A stretch of 46,879 nucleotides of DNA from Aliivibrio sp. S4MY1 (GTDB taxonomy: Bacteria > Pseudomonadota > Gammaproteobacteria > Enterobacterales > Vibrionaceae): the NCBI RefSeq assembly GCF_028765545.1, contig NZ_JARACP010000023.1, positions 1 to 46,879 of the forward strand, written 5' to 3'. Shown one piece after another: positions 9,206 through 17,315 of this stretch (position 1 is its first letter; each line of letters begins with the position of its first letter). Below the pieces are notes generated by a model, which had not been told where the DNA came from, did no database searches, and was given only the letters and a program-made list of their open reading frames with translations. The position numbers and the translations under genes were made by a program.

Positions 9206-10501
9206 ATGACCAAATCAGCAGAACTATTCGCAAAAGCTCAAGATAAAATTCCTGGTGGCGTAAATTCACCTGTTCGTGCTTTTGCTGGCGTTGGTGGCTC
9301 ACCAATCTTTATTGAGCGTGCCGATGGCCCATTAATTTTTGATGCCGATGGCAAAGCTTATATTGACTATGTTGGCTCTTGGGGTCCAATGATCCTTGGT
9401 CACAACCATGCAGCTATTCGTGAAGCTGTAATTTCTGCAGCACAACGTGGTTTAAGTTTTGGTGCTCCAACAGAAACTGAGATTAACATGGCTGAACTCG
9501 TTTCTGAATTAGTTCCATCAATGGAACAAGTTCGCATGGTTAGCTCTGGGACAGAAGCAACAATGAGCGCCATTCGTCTTGCTCGTGGTTACACTGGCCG
9601 CGATAAAATTATGAAATTTGAAGGTTGTTACCATGGACATGCCGATAGTCTACTTGTTAAAGCCGGTTCTGGTGCGTTAACACTTGGTCAACCAAGCTCT
9701 CCTGGCGTACCTGCTGATTTTGCTAAATACACGCTAACTGCAACATTTAATAATTTGGACTCGGTTCGTGAGTTATTTGCGGCAAACAAGGGTGAGATCG
9801 CTTGTATTATCGTAGAGCCTGTCGCAGGTAATATGAACTGCATCCCTCCTGTGGAAGGCTTCCATGAAGGTCTTCGTCAAATTTGTGATGAAGAAGGCGC
9901 GCTATTAATCTTTGATGAGGTAATGACAGGCTTCCGCGTAGCTGAAAACTGTGCTCAAGGTTACTACAACATCAAACCAGACCTAACAACGCTAGGTAAA
10001 GTTATTGGTGGCGGTATGCCTGTTGGTGCATTTGGTGGCCGTAAAGAGGTGATGCAATACATTGCCCCTACGGGTCCTGTTTACCAAGCAGGTACGCTTT
10101 CAGGTAACCCTGTAGCAATGGCGGCTGGTTTTGCTTGCTTAAAAGTACTAACAGAAGAAGGCAATGAAAAACGCCTTGCTACAACAACAAAGCAATTAGC
10201 GCTAGGCTTAAAAGAGCTAGCAAATAAGCACGGTATCCCAATGGTAGTTAATTACGTTGGCGGTATGTTTGGTTTCTTCTTTACTGATCAAGAAACTATT
10301 ACTACTTATGAAGACGTCACTAAATGTGATATTGAAAGCTTCAAACGTTTCTTTAACCTAATGCTATCGCATGGTGTTTATCTTGCACCTTCAGCATTTG
10401 AAGCTGGCTTTACTTCTTTAGCTCATGGACCAAAAGAAATCGAAGCGACATTAGAAGCCGCAGATCGCAGTTTTGCTGAAATGGCTTCAAGCACTAAATA
10501 A
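9206..10501 (+). CDS. hemL: Glutamate-1-semialdehyde 2,1-aminomutase
   Basis: PLP enzyme of tetrapyrrole synthesis (C5 pathway) that converts glutamate-1-semialdehyde to 5-aminolevulinate. The 431-residue class-III aminotransferase fold has the cofactor lysine at Lys265 (TLGKVIGGG), at the same number as in E. coli Hem[13 protein letters not shown] and [19 protein letters not shown] are also family-typical. It is divergent from erpA and is followed by a shared hairpin. Confidence 0.97.
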   Translation: MTKSAELFAKAQDKIPGGVNSPVRAFAGVGGSPIFIERADGPLIFDADGKAYIDYVGSWGPMILGHNHAAIREAVISAAQRGLSFGAPTETEINMAELVSELVPSMEQVRMVSSGTEATMSAIRLARGYTGRDKIMKFEGCYHGHADSLLVKAGSGALTLGQPSSPGVPADFAKYTLTATFNNLDSVRELFAANKGEIACIIVEPVAGNMNCIPPVEGFHEGLRQICDEEGALLIFDEVMTGFRVAENCAQGYYNIKPDLTTLGKVIGGGMPVGAFGGRKEVMQYIAPTGPVYQAGTLSGNPVAMAAGFACLKVLTEEGNEKRLATTTKQLALGLKELANKHGIPMVVNYVGGMFGFFFTDQETITTYEDVTKCDIESFKRFFNLMLSHGVYLAPSAFEAGFTSLAHGPKEIEATLEAADRSFAEMASSTK

Positions 10502-10515
10502 ATCACCAGCGTAAA

Positions 10516-10555
10516 TAAAAAATGGTTTCTCTGCTTATTGAGAAGCCATTTTTAT
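10516..10555. terminator. Bidirectional terminator, hemL / small ORF
   Basis: 11-bp arms AATGGTTTCTC (10521-10531) and GAGAAGCCATT (10540-10550), with one G-U pair and an 8-nt loop. They are flanked by A-rich sequence on the left and T-rich on the right, so the hairpin can stop hemL (+) and the small minus-strand ORF. Confidence 0.85.
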
Positions 10556-10662
10556 TGCCAGAAATAAATAACCAATACCATTAATCCAACAATAATAAGA
10601 GGGATTATTGGAAGTTTTCTTTTTTTATTACTGCTACACGTCTCTTTATCACAACAGCCCAT
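10552..10662 (-). CDS. Small Cys-rich single-pass membrane protein (36 aa), unknown function
   Basis: A 37-codon frame on the minus strand, found by reading the hemL downstream gap. The peptide begins MGCCDKETCSSNKKRK and continues with a single hydrophobic helix (about residues 17-34) ending YFWQ. Three cysteines (3, 4, 9) precede a basic KKRK cluster, predicting a cytosolic N-terminus next to one membrane helix. A well-spaced Shine-Dalgarno (GGGAG, 5 nt before ATG) and an intrinsic terminator right after the stop support a real gene. I do not recognise a named family. The CC...C pattern could bind metal or be lipidated, but that is speculation. Confidence 0.65.
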   Translation of the reverse strand: MGCCDKETCSSNKKRKLPIIPLIIVGLMVLVIYFWQ

Positions 10663-10761
10663 TATTACTCCCCATTATTCTTGCTAAGCTAACCAAGTAC
10701 CTATATAACTTAACTTACTACCATTATTTATAAATAACTTACCGCATCATAAGGGAAGAAT

Positions 10762-11847
10762 GTGTCTCATTTCAATAAACTAAATTCCAGTCATTGGGTT
10801 TTAATCGCAGCTTTACTTGCTGCCAGTTATGCATGTTTTTTATTAATACAACCATACCTAAACCCAATCATTCTTGCTTTTATTATGTCTCTTTTGTTTG
10901 CGCCATTGCATAATAAAATCAGTGAAAAACTGCCAAACAGTCCAAACAGTGCCGCTATCTTATCCTGTATGGCACTCACTTTTATTATTGCTATTCCTTT
11001 GTTTTTTGTTTTTGTTGCTATCGTACAGCAAGGTGCTACTTTTTCTAAAGACGCTTATCATTGGGTTACCGAAGGTGGTGTTCAAGCATTATTTGAGCAC
11101 CCTATAGTTTCTCAAATATTAGCCTTTTTTAATAAGCACTTACCTTTTGATGCTATTGATCCTGCTGAAATAACCCAAAAAATAGCTCAATTAGCCTCTC
11201 AGGTTGGTACCAGAGTCGTTGGTGTTAGCGCCCAGATCCTTGGGGATGTCACCAATGTATTAATGAACTTCTTTTTAATGCTCTTTGTTCTTTTCTTCTT
11301 ATTACGCGATCAAGATAAGATTATCTCAGCATTTCGACACGTACTTCCCCTTTCAAGAAGCCAAGAAGATCGTTTACTTGATGAGATTGAAGAAGTCTCA
11401 AAATCAGCCGTACTAGGTTCGTTCTTGACAGCCATCGTTCAAGGTTTAGCTGGCGGCTTTGCTATGTGGTTAGCTGGATTTCCGGGGTTATTCTGGGGAA
11501 CAATGATGGGCTTTGCTTCATTTATTCCAGTGGTCGGCACCGCACTGATTTGGGTTCCAGCAGCGATTTATTTACTACTAACGAATCAATGGGAATGGGC
11601 ATTATTCTTAACGGTTTGGGGGGTTGCAGTGGTAGGTTCGATTGACAACATTGTACGACCATTATTAATGCAAGGTAATTCAGGAATGAATACATTGCTT
11701 ATTTTCTTTTCTTTATTAGGCGGAATCCATTTATATGGTTTAATTGGCTTAATTTATGGTCCTATTATTTTCGCTCTAACATTGGTGTTATTTAATATGT
11801 ATGAGACTGAATTTAAAGAATTTTTAGACCAACAAGATAAAAGTTAA
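10762..11847 (+). CDS. AI-2E/PerM family transporter-like membrane protein
   Basis: A 361-residue polytopic inner-membrane protein of the AI-2E transporter (PerM/YdiK) family. Hydrophobic helices cluster at residues 12-75, 155-185 and 210-350. The region GSFLTAIVQGLAGGFAMWLAGFPG...GFASFIPVVG is the family signature. Members have been linked to autoinducer-2 export or ion/proton exchange, so the substrate is open. Translation starts at GTG 10762 with AAGGGA just upstream. An ATG two bases earlier is out of frame. Confidence 0.88.
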   Translation: MSHFNKLNSSHWVLIAALLAASYACFLLIQPYLNPIILAFIMSLLFAPLHNKISEKLPNSPNSAAILSCMALTFIIAIPLFFVFVAIVQQGATFSKDAYHWVTEGGVQALFEHPIVSQILAFFNKHLPFDAIDPAEITQKIAQLASQVGTRVVGVSAQILGDVTNVLMNFFLMLFVLFFLLRDQDKIISAFRHVLPLSRSQEDRLLDEIEEVSKSAVLGSFLTAIVQGLAGGFAMWLAGFPGLFWGTMMGFASFIPVVGTALIWVPAAIYLLLTNQWEWALFLTVWGVAVVGSIDNIVRPLLMQGNSGMNTLLIFFSLLGGIHLYGLIGLIYGPIIFALTLVLFNMYETEFKEFLDQQDKS

Positions 11848-11864
11848 CACCTTAAGAACCATTA

Positions 11865-12027
11865 ATACCATTCTGGATAAGTAGTTGTTCAGATAATTGC
11901 TTAGGAAAAATCGATTAGAGCAAGGCATAAATTACAGTAACTAGTGGATCTAATTACAAAATTTATAACGCTGATATAATCGATTTTAACAAGCAAGAAT
12001 AATCAAATACTTATGTAGATTGGTATA
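11865..12027. repeat. 163-bp imperfect palindrome (MITE-like intergenic element)
   Basis: Terminal inverted repeats: ATACCATTCTGGATAAGTA at 11865-11883 pairs with TACTTATGTAGATTGGTAT at 12008-12026, most positions matching. Nested inside are TTGCTT/AAGCAA (11897-11902, 11991-11996) and a perfect AAAATCGATTA/TAATCGATTTT pair (11907-11917, 11977-11987). The pairs are nearly symmetrical, so the whole element could fold into one long cruciform or RNA hairpin with a central loop. There is no coding potential. It looks like a non-autonomous repeat, but only one copy was seen in this window. Confidence 0.65.
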
Positions 12028-12030
12028 AAT

Positions 12031-12075
12031 AGAGGCTGTATTTATTTACTCTGATAAACAGCCTCTTACTTTTCT
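12031..12075 (+). terminator. Intrinsic terminator before rsmC
   Basis: Perfect 9-bp arms AGAGGCTGT (12031-12039) and ACAGCCTCT (12058-12066), followed by TACTTTTCTTTT. It terminates transcription from the PerM-like gene, read through the palindromic element. Confidence 0.85.
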
Positions 12076-12135
12076 TTTGCTTCCCTTAGCTTTGTGCGAC
12101 AATCTCGTCAGTTTTTGTATTCTTTCGAGGCCACT

Positions 12136-13155
12136 ATGTCTTACTCTGCTCCAAGTCAAATAACTCAACGCCAACTTGCCTATTTTGAAGGTAAACACGT
12201 CCTCATTGCTGGTGAACTTATTGATGACTTCCCACTTGAGCTAGTTAAACACTGTGCTTCAACCTCTATTTTTACTACAAACTATGGTTATTATAAGACG
12301 TTTGAAAACCACACAGACATCAACTGCTATTTTGGAGCAGAGTTAACCGAAGACACTAATGCAGACTTGATCTTGCTTTATTGGCCAAAAGCAAAAGCAG
12401 AGGCTGAATACCTCCTAATGATGCTATTAGCAAAGTTAGGTAAAGAGACGGAAGTTGTTGTCGTTGGTGAAAATAGAAGTGGCGTAAAAAGCATTGAAAA
12501 AATGTTTGCTGATTTTGGGCCAATAAATAAATTTGATTCTGCTCGTCGCTGCAGCTTTTATTGGGGTCAATGTACAGAATCAGTACCAGCTTTTAACCTA
12601 CAATCGTGGTTTAAAGAGTATCAAGTTCAATTTGAAGAGCACACAATTGAAGTAAGAAGCTTACCAGGCGTATTTAGCCATGGTGAATTTGATAAAGGCT
12701 CTGAGCTTTTATTACAAACGCTACCTACTTTACGCGGTCATGTACTTGATTTTGGTTGTGGCGCTGGCGTTTTAGGCTCTGTAATGAAAACATTAAACCC
12801 TAAAATTCATTTAGATATGGTAGATATCAGTGCCCTTGCTATTGCCTCATCAATTGAAACACTAAAAGCAAATAACCTTGATGGTGAAGTATTTGCGAGT
12901 GATGTGTATTCTGATACTAAAGAGAATTACCAATTTATTGTCAGTAATCCTCCCTTTCATGCTGGTTTAAAGACACACTACTCTTCAACAGAAGAGCTAC
13001 TAGAAAAAGCACCACAAAACCTAACTCATGAAGGCCAATTGATTTTAGTTGCGAATAGTTTCTTACAATACCCACCTATTATTGAAAAAGCCTTTGGGGA
13101 ATGCTTAACCCTATCAAAAAATAACAAATTTAAAATTTACGCTGCACAAAAATAA
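12136..13155 (+). CDS. rsmC: 16S rRNA m2G1207 methyltransferase
   Basis: SAM-dependent enzyme that methylates guanine-1207 of 16S rRNA in the 30S subunit. From the ATG at 12136 the protein has 339 residues, close to E. coli RsmC. A degenerate N-terminal methyltransferase-like half is followed by the active C-terminal half, with SAM motif DFGCGAG from Asp205 and catalytic NPPFH from Asn271. The frame is open from 12094, but GAGG lies 6 nt before 12136 and the peptide MSYSAPSQI fits the family start, so the longer form is rejected. Confidence 0.93.
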   Translation: MSYSAPSQITQRQLAYFEGKHVLIAGELIDDFPLELVKHCASTSIFTTNYGYYKTFENHTDINCYFGAELTEDTNADLILLYWPKAKAEAEYLLMMLLAKLGKETEVVVVGENRSGVKSIEKMFADFGPINKFDSARRCSFYWGQCTESVPAFNLQSWFKEYQVQFEEHTIEVRSLPGVFSHGEFDKGSELLLQTLPTLRGHVLDFGCGAGVLGSVMKTLNPKIHLDMVDISALAIASSIETLKANNLDGEVFASDVYSDTKENYQFIVSNPPFHAGLKTHYSSTEELLEKAPQNLTHEGQLILVANSFLQYPPIIEKAFGECLTLSKNNKFKIYAAQK

Positions 13156-13180
13156 TCTAGCACCCCGCCGCACTTTACTC

Positions 13181-13227
13181 TTCTGCTGCTTGATTTTTAA
13201 CGTAATTTACGTATAAGAGCAGCAGAA
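13181..13227 (+). terminator. Hairpin downstream of rsmC
   Basis: Perfect 10-bp arms TTCTGCTGCT (13181-13190) and AGCAGCAGAA (13218-13227). No T-run follows, so it may be a weak or Rho-assisted terminator or an mRNA 3' stabiliser. Confidence 0.5.
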
Positions 13228-13260
13228 CTTCTCGTTAATATTCGTCATAACAATAACTAC

Positions 13261-13279
13261 TGACACGTTAATTGTGTCA
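13261..13279. promoter_or_regulatory. Dyad ahead of chiS (candidate operator)
   Basis: Perfect inverted repeat TGACAC-N7-GTGTCA ending 39 bp before the chiS start codon. The protein that reads it is unknown. It could equally form a small hairpin in the chiS leader. Confidence 0.45.
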
Positions 13280-13318
13280 ATTCCGCTGAATGGACCACAG
13301 TGTAAACCAGGCTAAAAT

Positions 13319-16300
13319 ATGGAAAAAAAACAACACTTTAAACGTCTTCAAAATACGTTAATGATTGCCTTTCTTGCGTTAAGTATTACGCCATTGTCAA
13401 TTATTGCTATTTTCTTTCTTCACTCTCATAGTCAAGATTTGGCAACTCAAAGTACTGCCCACCTAGTTTCGCTAAGGGACAATAAAGAACAACAAATAAC
13501 GGACTACTTCAAAGCAAAAAAGTCTGAAGTATTAGGTTTTGCACGCTCTGAGCTTGCCAATGCGAGTGGCGGTCGATTCTATGGTCTCGTCAGTGCTTTT
13601 CCTCATTTAGGTAGCTCTATAGAAAACGCCAGAGAGAACGCGCAGCAACGATATATAGAAGGATCTGGTAATAAGATCCGCACCAGTATTTTACCAGAGT
13701 CTAATTCTTATATTGGTAGTGAGCGCTATCGTCTTTTGCATAAACGTTATCATTGGGCCTACCAAGAACTACTAAAACGTTCTGACTTTACTGATATTCT
13801 TCTTGTTGATATTGACGGTAATGTTGTTTATTCCACAAAAAAAGAAGATAACTACGGCACCAATTTACTCACAGGTAAGTATAAAAATACTGCACTAGAA
13901 AAAACCTATAGCCAAGTACGAGATATGATGAAAAAGACGAAAAATAAGGAAAATATTCCTGTTATTTTCTCTGACTTTGCTTATATCAATAATGAGAATA
14001 TCTCTTGGTTCGCTGCACCTATCGTACAACAAGGCTACTTGCATAGTTTTGCTCTTTTTAAGCTACCAAATACTGGTTTATCTAAACTATTAGATTACAA
14101 AGAAAACAACTCGACTAAAACTTATTTTGTTGGTGAGGACTCTTACTCACGTATTAACAATAATGATACAAAGAAAAATTTATCTAAAAATATAATCGCA
14201 GCACTTTCTGGAGATAAGAGTGTAGGTAGTTTTACTGATAAAAAAGATCAAAAAGTATTGGCTGCATTTACTCCTATTACTATTGATAACCATACTTGGG
14301 GGTTATCTATTGAACTACCTGAAAAAGAAGCATTTGCACGTATTCAGCAATTAGAACAGATTTTTATTGTTGCTATGATTATCGCTATTGTCAGTGTTGT
14401 TATAGCTTCTCATTTCCTATCTAATTCGATTACCGCACCTCTTTTACGCCTTACTTGGGCAGCTGAGCGTGTCTCAGCAGGCGATCTAGACCAAGATATG
14501 ATCAGCACCGATAGAAAAGATGAGATTGGTCGTCTTGCGGTCAGTTTTGCTCGAATGCAACGTTCAATTCGAGAGAAGATTCAACTAATCAAGACACAGA
14601 ACGAAGAGTTAGAGGCGAATCTCGCGCTTATTCAAAATAAGAATAAGGAACTGGAAGCAACCGATAAGTTAAAGGATGAGTTTCTCGCAACTACATCTCA
14701 CGAATTAAGAACGCCGTTACATGGCATGGTTGGTATTGCTGAAGCTCTTTATACTGGGGCAAATGGGCCAATATCAGCTTCACACCGACACCAATTAGAA
14801 ATAATCATTAACAGCGGTCAAAGGCTAACTAATTTAGTTAACGATCTGTTGGACTACCATAAAATGCGTCATGGTAATCTGGATATTAACCGCCATGTAG
14901 CAGATCTATCTGCAGCAACAAGTCTAGTCCTCGAATTATCACAACACTTACTTGGCAATAAAACTATTCGTATCATTAACCAAGTAGATAAATCATTACC
15001 TTCTGTATATGCCGATGAACAGCGTCTTGAGCAAGTTCTCTACAATTTAATTGGCAATGCCATTAAGTATACCTCAGAAGGTAAAATTGTAATTTCAGCT
15101 AGCGTCGTTGACCAATGTTTAAGAGTGCAAGTTGTCGATACTGGGCATGGTATCCCTGCCGATGAATTAGAGCATATTTTTGAGCCATTGATTCAAGCAG
15201 GACATGACTCAAATCGCTACCGCCAAGGCTCTGGACTCGGTTTATCAATTAGCCGCCAACTCATTGAACTCATGGGCGGCTCTCTCTATGTAAGCAGTCA
15301 ACCAATGGTTGGGGCTACTTTTAGCTTTACTATTCCTTTAGCAACAAAAGAGCAAATACAACATCATAAATTGCTTACTAAAGAAGACATAGCTCATTAT
15401 CAAACACCTGAGAAGTTAGAATACAATCTGGATGAATTAGCAGAAGAGATCCCTGAGAATCCTGATGGTCCCTTACTTTTAGTTGCCGATGATGAACCAG
15501 TAAACCTTCAAGTATTAAGTAGCTTTTTAAAGCTTGAGGGCTATCGCGTTAAAACAGCAAATGACGGGCCTGAAACCTTGCAGGTACTAAAAGAAGAAAA
15601 GCCAGAATTATTATTACTAGATGTAATGATGCCAGGTATGAGTGGTTATGAGGTGTGTCAATCCCTAAGACAAGAATACAATCATTCACAACTACCAATC
15701 ATCATGCTCACTGCATTAAATCAAACTCAAGATCGTGTAAGAGGGTTTGAATCTGGTGCTAACGACTATTTAAGCAAACCCTTTAATAAACAAGAATTAG
15801 CTGCCAGAATTAAAGCACATATTCAAGCAAGTCAAACTGAAGGCTTTATTAATGAAAACAGCCGATTACTACAAGAAATACGTCATAGAGAAAAAGTAGA
15901 AGCCAGCTTACTAGAAACACAAACACATATTTTAGAGCAATTAAATCATGCTCATGAGGCTATTATTTGCGCTAAAAAAGATGGCAACATTCAATATGTT
16001 AATCACGCAGCAGCTAAGCTATTCCAAAGAACAGAAGAGCAACTAACTCGCTACTCTATTGATGAACTGATTGCCAAACGAAGCTTAATTGAAAGTAAGC
16101 AAAATCACAGAGGTAATATTGATGTTTATATTGATGGTGGAATAGAGCAAATTAATGCAGACCTTTTGCATCTACCAGCAGAGTCTGGTTTATCATTAAT
16201 GCTCATCGTAAGTCACAAACATGAAGCCAGTGAGCAGCGCATTCATGATTTAGAAAGCGCTGTTGAGGCACTTTCTGCTTTTGCGTTTGACGGAGATAAA

Positions 16301-16696
16301 CAGAAATTAGATTCCTTATCTCTCCTCAATGGCGACATAGCTCAATTAGTCACAAAAGCTAACGAGAATAAAGACGATAAAGGCACCATTATGCGTGAAT
16401 TAATTGTCGATGGTATGACTTCAGGGCTACTTTATTGGGAAGAATCAACAGGACAAACTAAATACACTTTAGCCGAAGAAAGTGGCTTATGGCGAGTTTA
16501 CCTAGATAGAAGTACATTACAGACTCGAACTCTTGATAAGTATTTGCGCGTTGAAACATTACCTAAAACACCAAGGTGGCGCACAGTAATAAGCACCCTA
16601 GAGTACATCTTGACGCATTGTGAACAGCACAATACTCAGCGAGAAAAGCTCGTTAGAATTAAAGACAAACTTCAAATTCTCATTGCATCAGCCTAA
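13319..16696 (+). CDS. chiS: Hybrid sensor kinase ChiS, chitin-programme regulator
   Basis: Inner-membrane regulator of chitin use. In V. cholerae it is held inactive by the periplasmic chitin-oligosaccharide-binding protein and, unusually, binds DNA itself to activate the chb operon (established for the family). Of 1125 residues, TM1 is at about 14-32 and a large periplasmic sensor at about 33-345. TM2 and HAMP follow (about 345-425), then a coiled linker, HisKA with His461 (SHELRTPLHGM), HATPase_c (about 560-680, with GSGLGLSISRQL), and a receiver with Asp768 (LLLDVMMPG). A PAS-like segment (about 880-950) and a C-terminal region containing WRVYLDRSTLQTRTLDKYL come last; the latter corresponds to the reported DNA-binding part. 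The gene sits directly upstream of its target operon with its own terminator. Confidence 0.93.
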   Translation: MEKKQHFKRLQNTLMIAFLALSITPLSIIAIFFLHSHSQDLATQSTAHLVSLRDNKEQQITDYFKAKKSEVLGFARSELANASGGRFYGLVSAFPHLGSSIENARENAQQRYIEGSGNKIRTSILPESNSYIGSERYRLLHKRYHWAYQELLKRSDFTDILLVDIDGNVVYSTKKEDNYGTNLLTGKYKNTALEKTYSQVRDMMKKTKNKENIPVIFSDFAYINNENISWFAAPIVQQGYLHSFALFKLPNTGLSKLLDYKENNSTKTYFVGEDSYSRINNNDTKKNLSKNIIAALSGDKSVGSFTDKKDQKVLAAFTPITIDNHTWGLSIELPEKEAFARIQQLEQIFIVAMIIAIVSVVIASHFLSNSITAPLLRLTWAAERVSAGDLDQDMISTDRKDEIGRLAVSFARMQRSIREKIQLIKTQNEELEANLALIQNKNKELEATDKLKDEFLATTSHELRTPLHGMVGIAEALYTGANGPISASHRHQLEIIINSGQRLTNLVNDLLDYHKMRHGNLDINRHVADLSAATSLVLELSQHLLGNKTIRIINQVDKSLPSVYADEQRLEQVLYNLIGNAIKYTSEGKIVISASVVDQCLRVQVVDTGHGIPADELEHIFEPLIQAGHDSNRYRQGSGLGLSISRQLIELMGGSLYVSSQPMVGATFSFTIPLATKEQIQHHKLLTKEDIAHYQTPEKLEYNLDELAEEIPENPDGPLLLVADDEPVNLQVLSSFLKLEGYRVKTANDGPETLQVLKEEKPELLLLDVMMPGMSGYEVCQSLRQEYNHSQLPIIMLTALNQTQDRVRGFESGANDYLSKPFNKQELAARIKAHIQASQTEGFINENSRLLQEIRHREKVEASLLETQTHILEQLNHAHEAIICAKKDGNIQYVNHAAAKLFQRTEEQLTRYSIDELIAKRSLIESKQNHRGNIDVYIDGGIEQINADLLHLPAESGLSLMLIVSHKHEASEQRIHDLESAVEALSAFAFDGDKQKLDSLSLLNGDIAQLVTKANENKDDKGTIMRELIVDGMTSGLLYWEESTGQTKYTLAEESGLWRVYLDRSTLQTRTLDKYLRVETLPKTPRWRTVISTLEYILTHCEQHNTQREKLVRIKDKLQILIASA

Positions 16697-16720
16697 ATTA
16701 TTCTATTTTTATCCCAATAA

Positions 16721-16749
16721 AAACCTACAATTATTTGTAGGTTTTTTTT
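16721..16749 (+). terminator. Intrinsic terminator of chiS
   Basis: Perfect 10-bp stem AAACCTACAA (16721-16730) / TTGTAGGTTT (16735-16744) with a TTAT loop and an eight-T run. Confidence 0.95.
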
Positions 16750-17031
16750 CATCATTACAAATTATCATGGCGAAATAAGCCTTCCAAAATCTATTCTTAA
16801 TACCGCTAAATTTACGAATATCAGTACTTAATACCCTAGGTTTAATCAGTTTGTCATAATAATGAGAAGCGACTCACAACAAATTCAAGGTGATAATTTT
16901 AGCGGTAAAATTAACGATAAAGTTCACTAGTGACCCCTATCACCATCTATCTAACAAAAGCCAAGTCCATTACAAACAAAAGATAACAGAGTTAGTAATC
17001 ACTAACATCTAACTTTATAGTACGGCATTTA

Positions 17032-17047
17032 CATGAATAATATCACA
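17032..17047. promoter_or_regulatory. CRP-like site in chb control region
   Basis: CATGA-ATAATA-TCACA compares with TGTGA-N6-TCACA: right half perfect, left half 3 of 5. CRP dependence would suit a carbohydrate operon, but the match is by eye. Confidence 0.4.
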
Positions 17048-17088
17048 CAGCCAACTCAGTTCAAATAATGAACAAAATAATTAAAAGT

Positions 17089-17160
17089 AACGGTTTTAAC
17101 GTTAAATTGATCAATTTTGCCGTTTTTAACGGTAATCGAAATTGACGTTTTAATGTAAAA
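17089..17160. repeat. Palindrome cluster / CGTTTTAAC-type repeats
   Basis: Three related copies begin at 17091 (CGGTTTTAACGTTAA), 17121 (CGTTTTTAACGGTAA) and 17146 (CGTTTTAATGTAAA). Interleaved are perfect palindromes TTTAACGTTAAA (17095-17106) and AATTGATCAATT (17105-17116), and the dyad CCGTT-TTT-AACGG (17120-17132). They look like operator sites for a regulator of the chitin operon. ChiS is the obvious candidate, but this is inference. Confidence 0.5.
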
Positions 17161-17315
17161 GCGCTTTTCTATACATGCCCAAGGCCTACAGGCCACTCAA
17201 AAAACATTTAAACGCAATTTGGAAAAATGGATTTGAGGTAGGTCTTTAATGTGTGTTTATCGAATTGATAAAGACGTATATATCGTGAAACTAAAGCAAA
17301 GAGTAAGGAACAGCT

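Larger units (their letters stand above)
16750..17315 (+). promoter_or_regulatory. Control region of the chitin-oligosaccharide (chb) operon
   Basis: A 566-bp gene-free, AT-rich stretch with dense symmetry. An inverted pair sits at 16801-16813 and 16895-16907 (TACCGCTAAATTT / AATTTTAGCGGTA). GGTGATA (16889-16895) pairs with TATCACC (16938-16944). TCACTAGTGA (16924-16933) and GTTAGT-N4-ACTAAC (16991-17006) are further dyads. A CRP-like site lies at 17032-17047 and a palindrome cluster at 17089-17160. ChiS and CRP control of this operon is established in V. cholerae; which symmetry elements here bind them is unknown. No confident -35/-10 pair was found. The first gene has a good AAGGA ribosome-binding site. 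Confidence 0.6.

Noticed and set aside
12094..12135. Longer N-terminus of RsmC (start at 12094)
   Set aside because: A GAGG ribosome-binding site and family-like N-terminus support the ATG at 12136.
16862..16878. Possible SlmA-type site (GTGAGTACTCAC-like) near ATGAG...ACTCAC
   Set aside because: The half-sites are 5 bp apart rather than abutting and the left half is imperfect, so it does not fit the consensus.
16862..16930. 22-codon frame in the chb control region (starts MRSDSQQIQGDN)
   Set aside because: There is no Shine-Dalgarno, the frame is very short, and it overlaps several inverted repeats that better explain the sequence. It could be revisited if conservation is found.
17142..17175. 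TTGACG ... TATACA as chb -35/-10
   Set aside because: The spacer is 22 bp, too long for a normal sigma-70 promoter.
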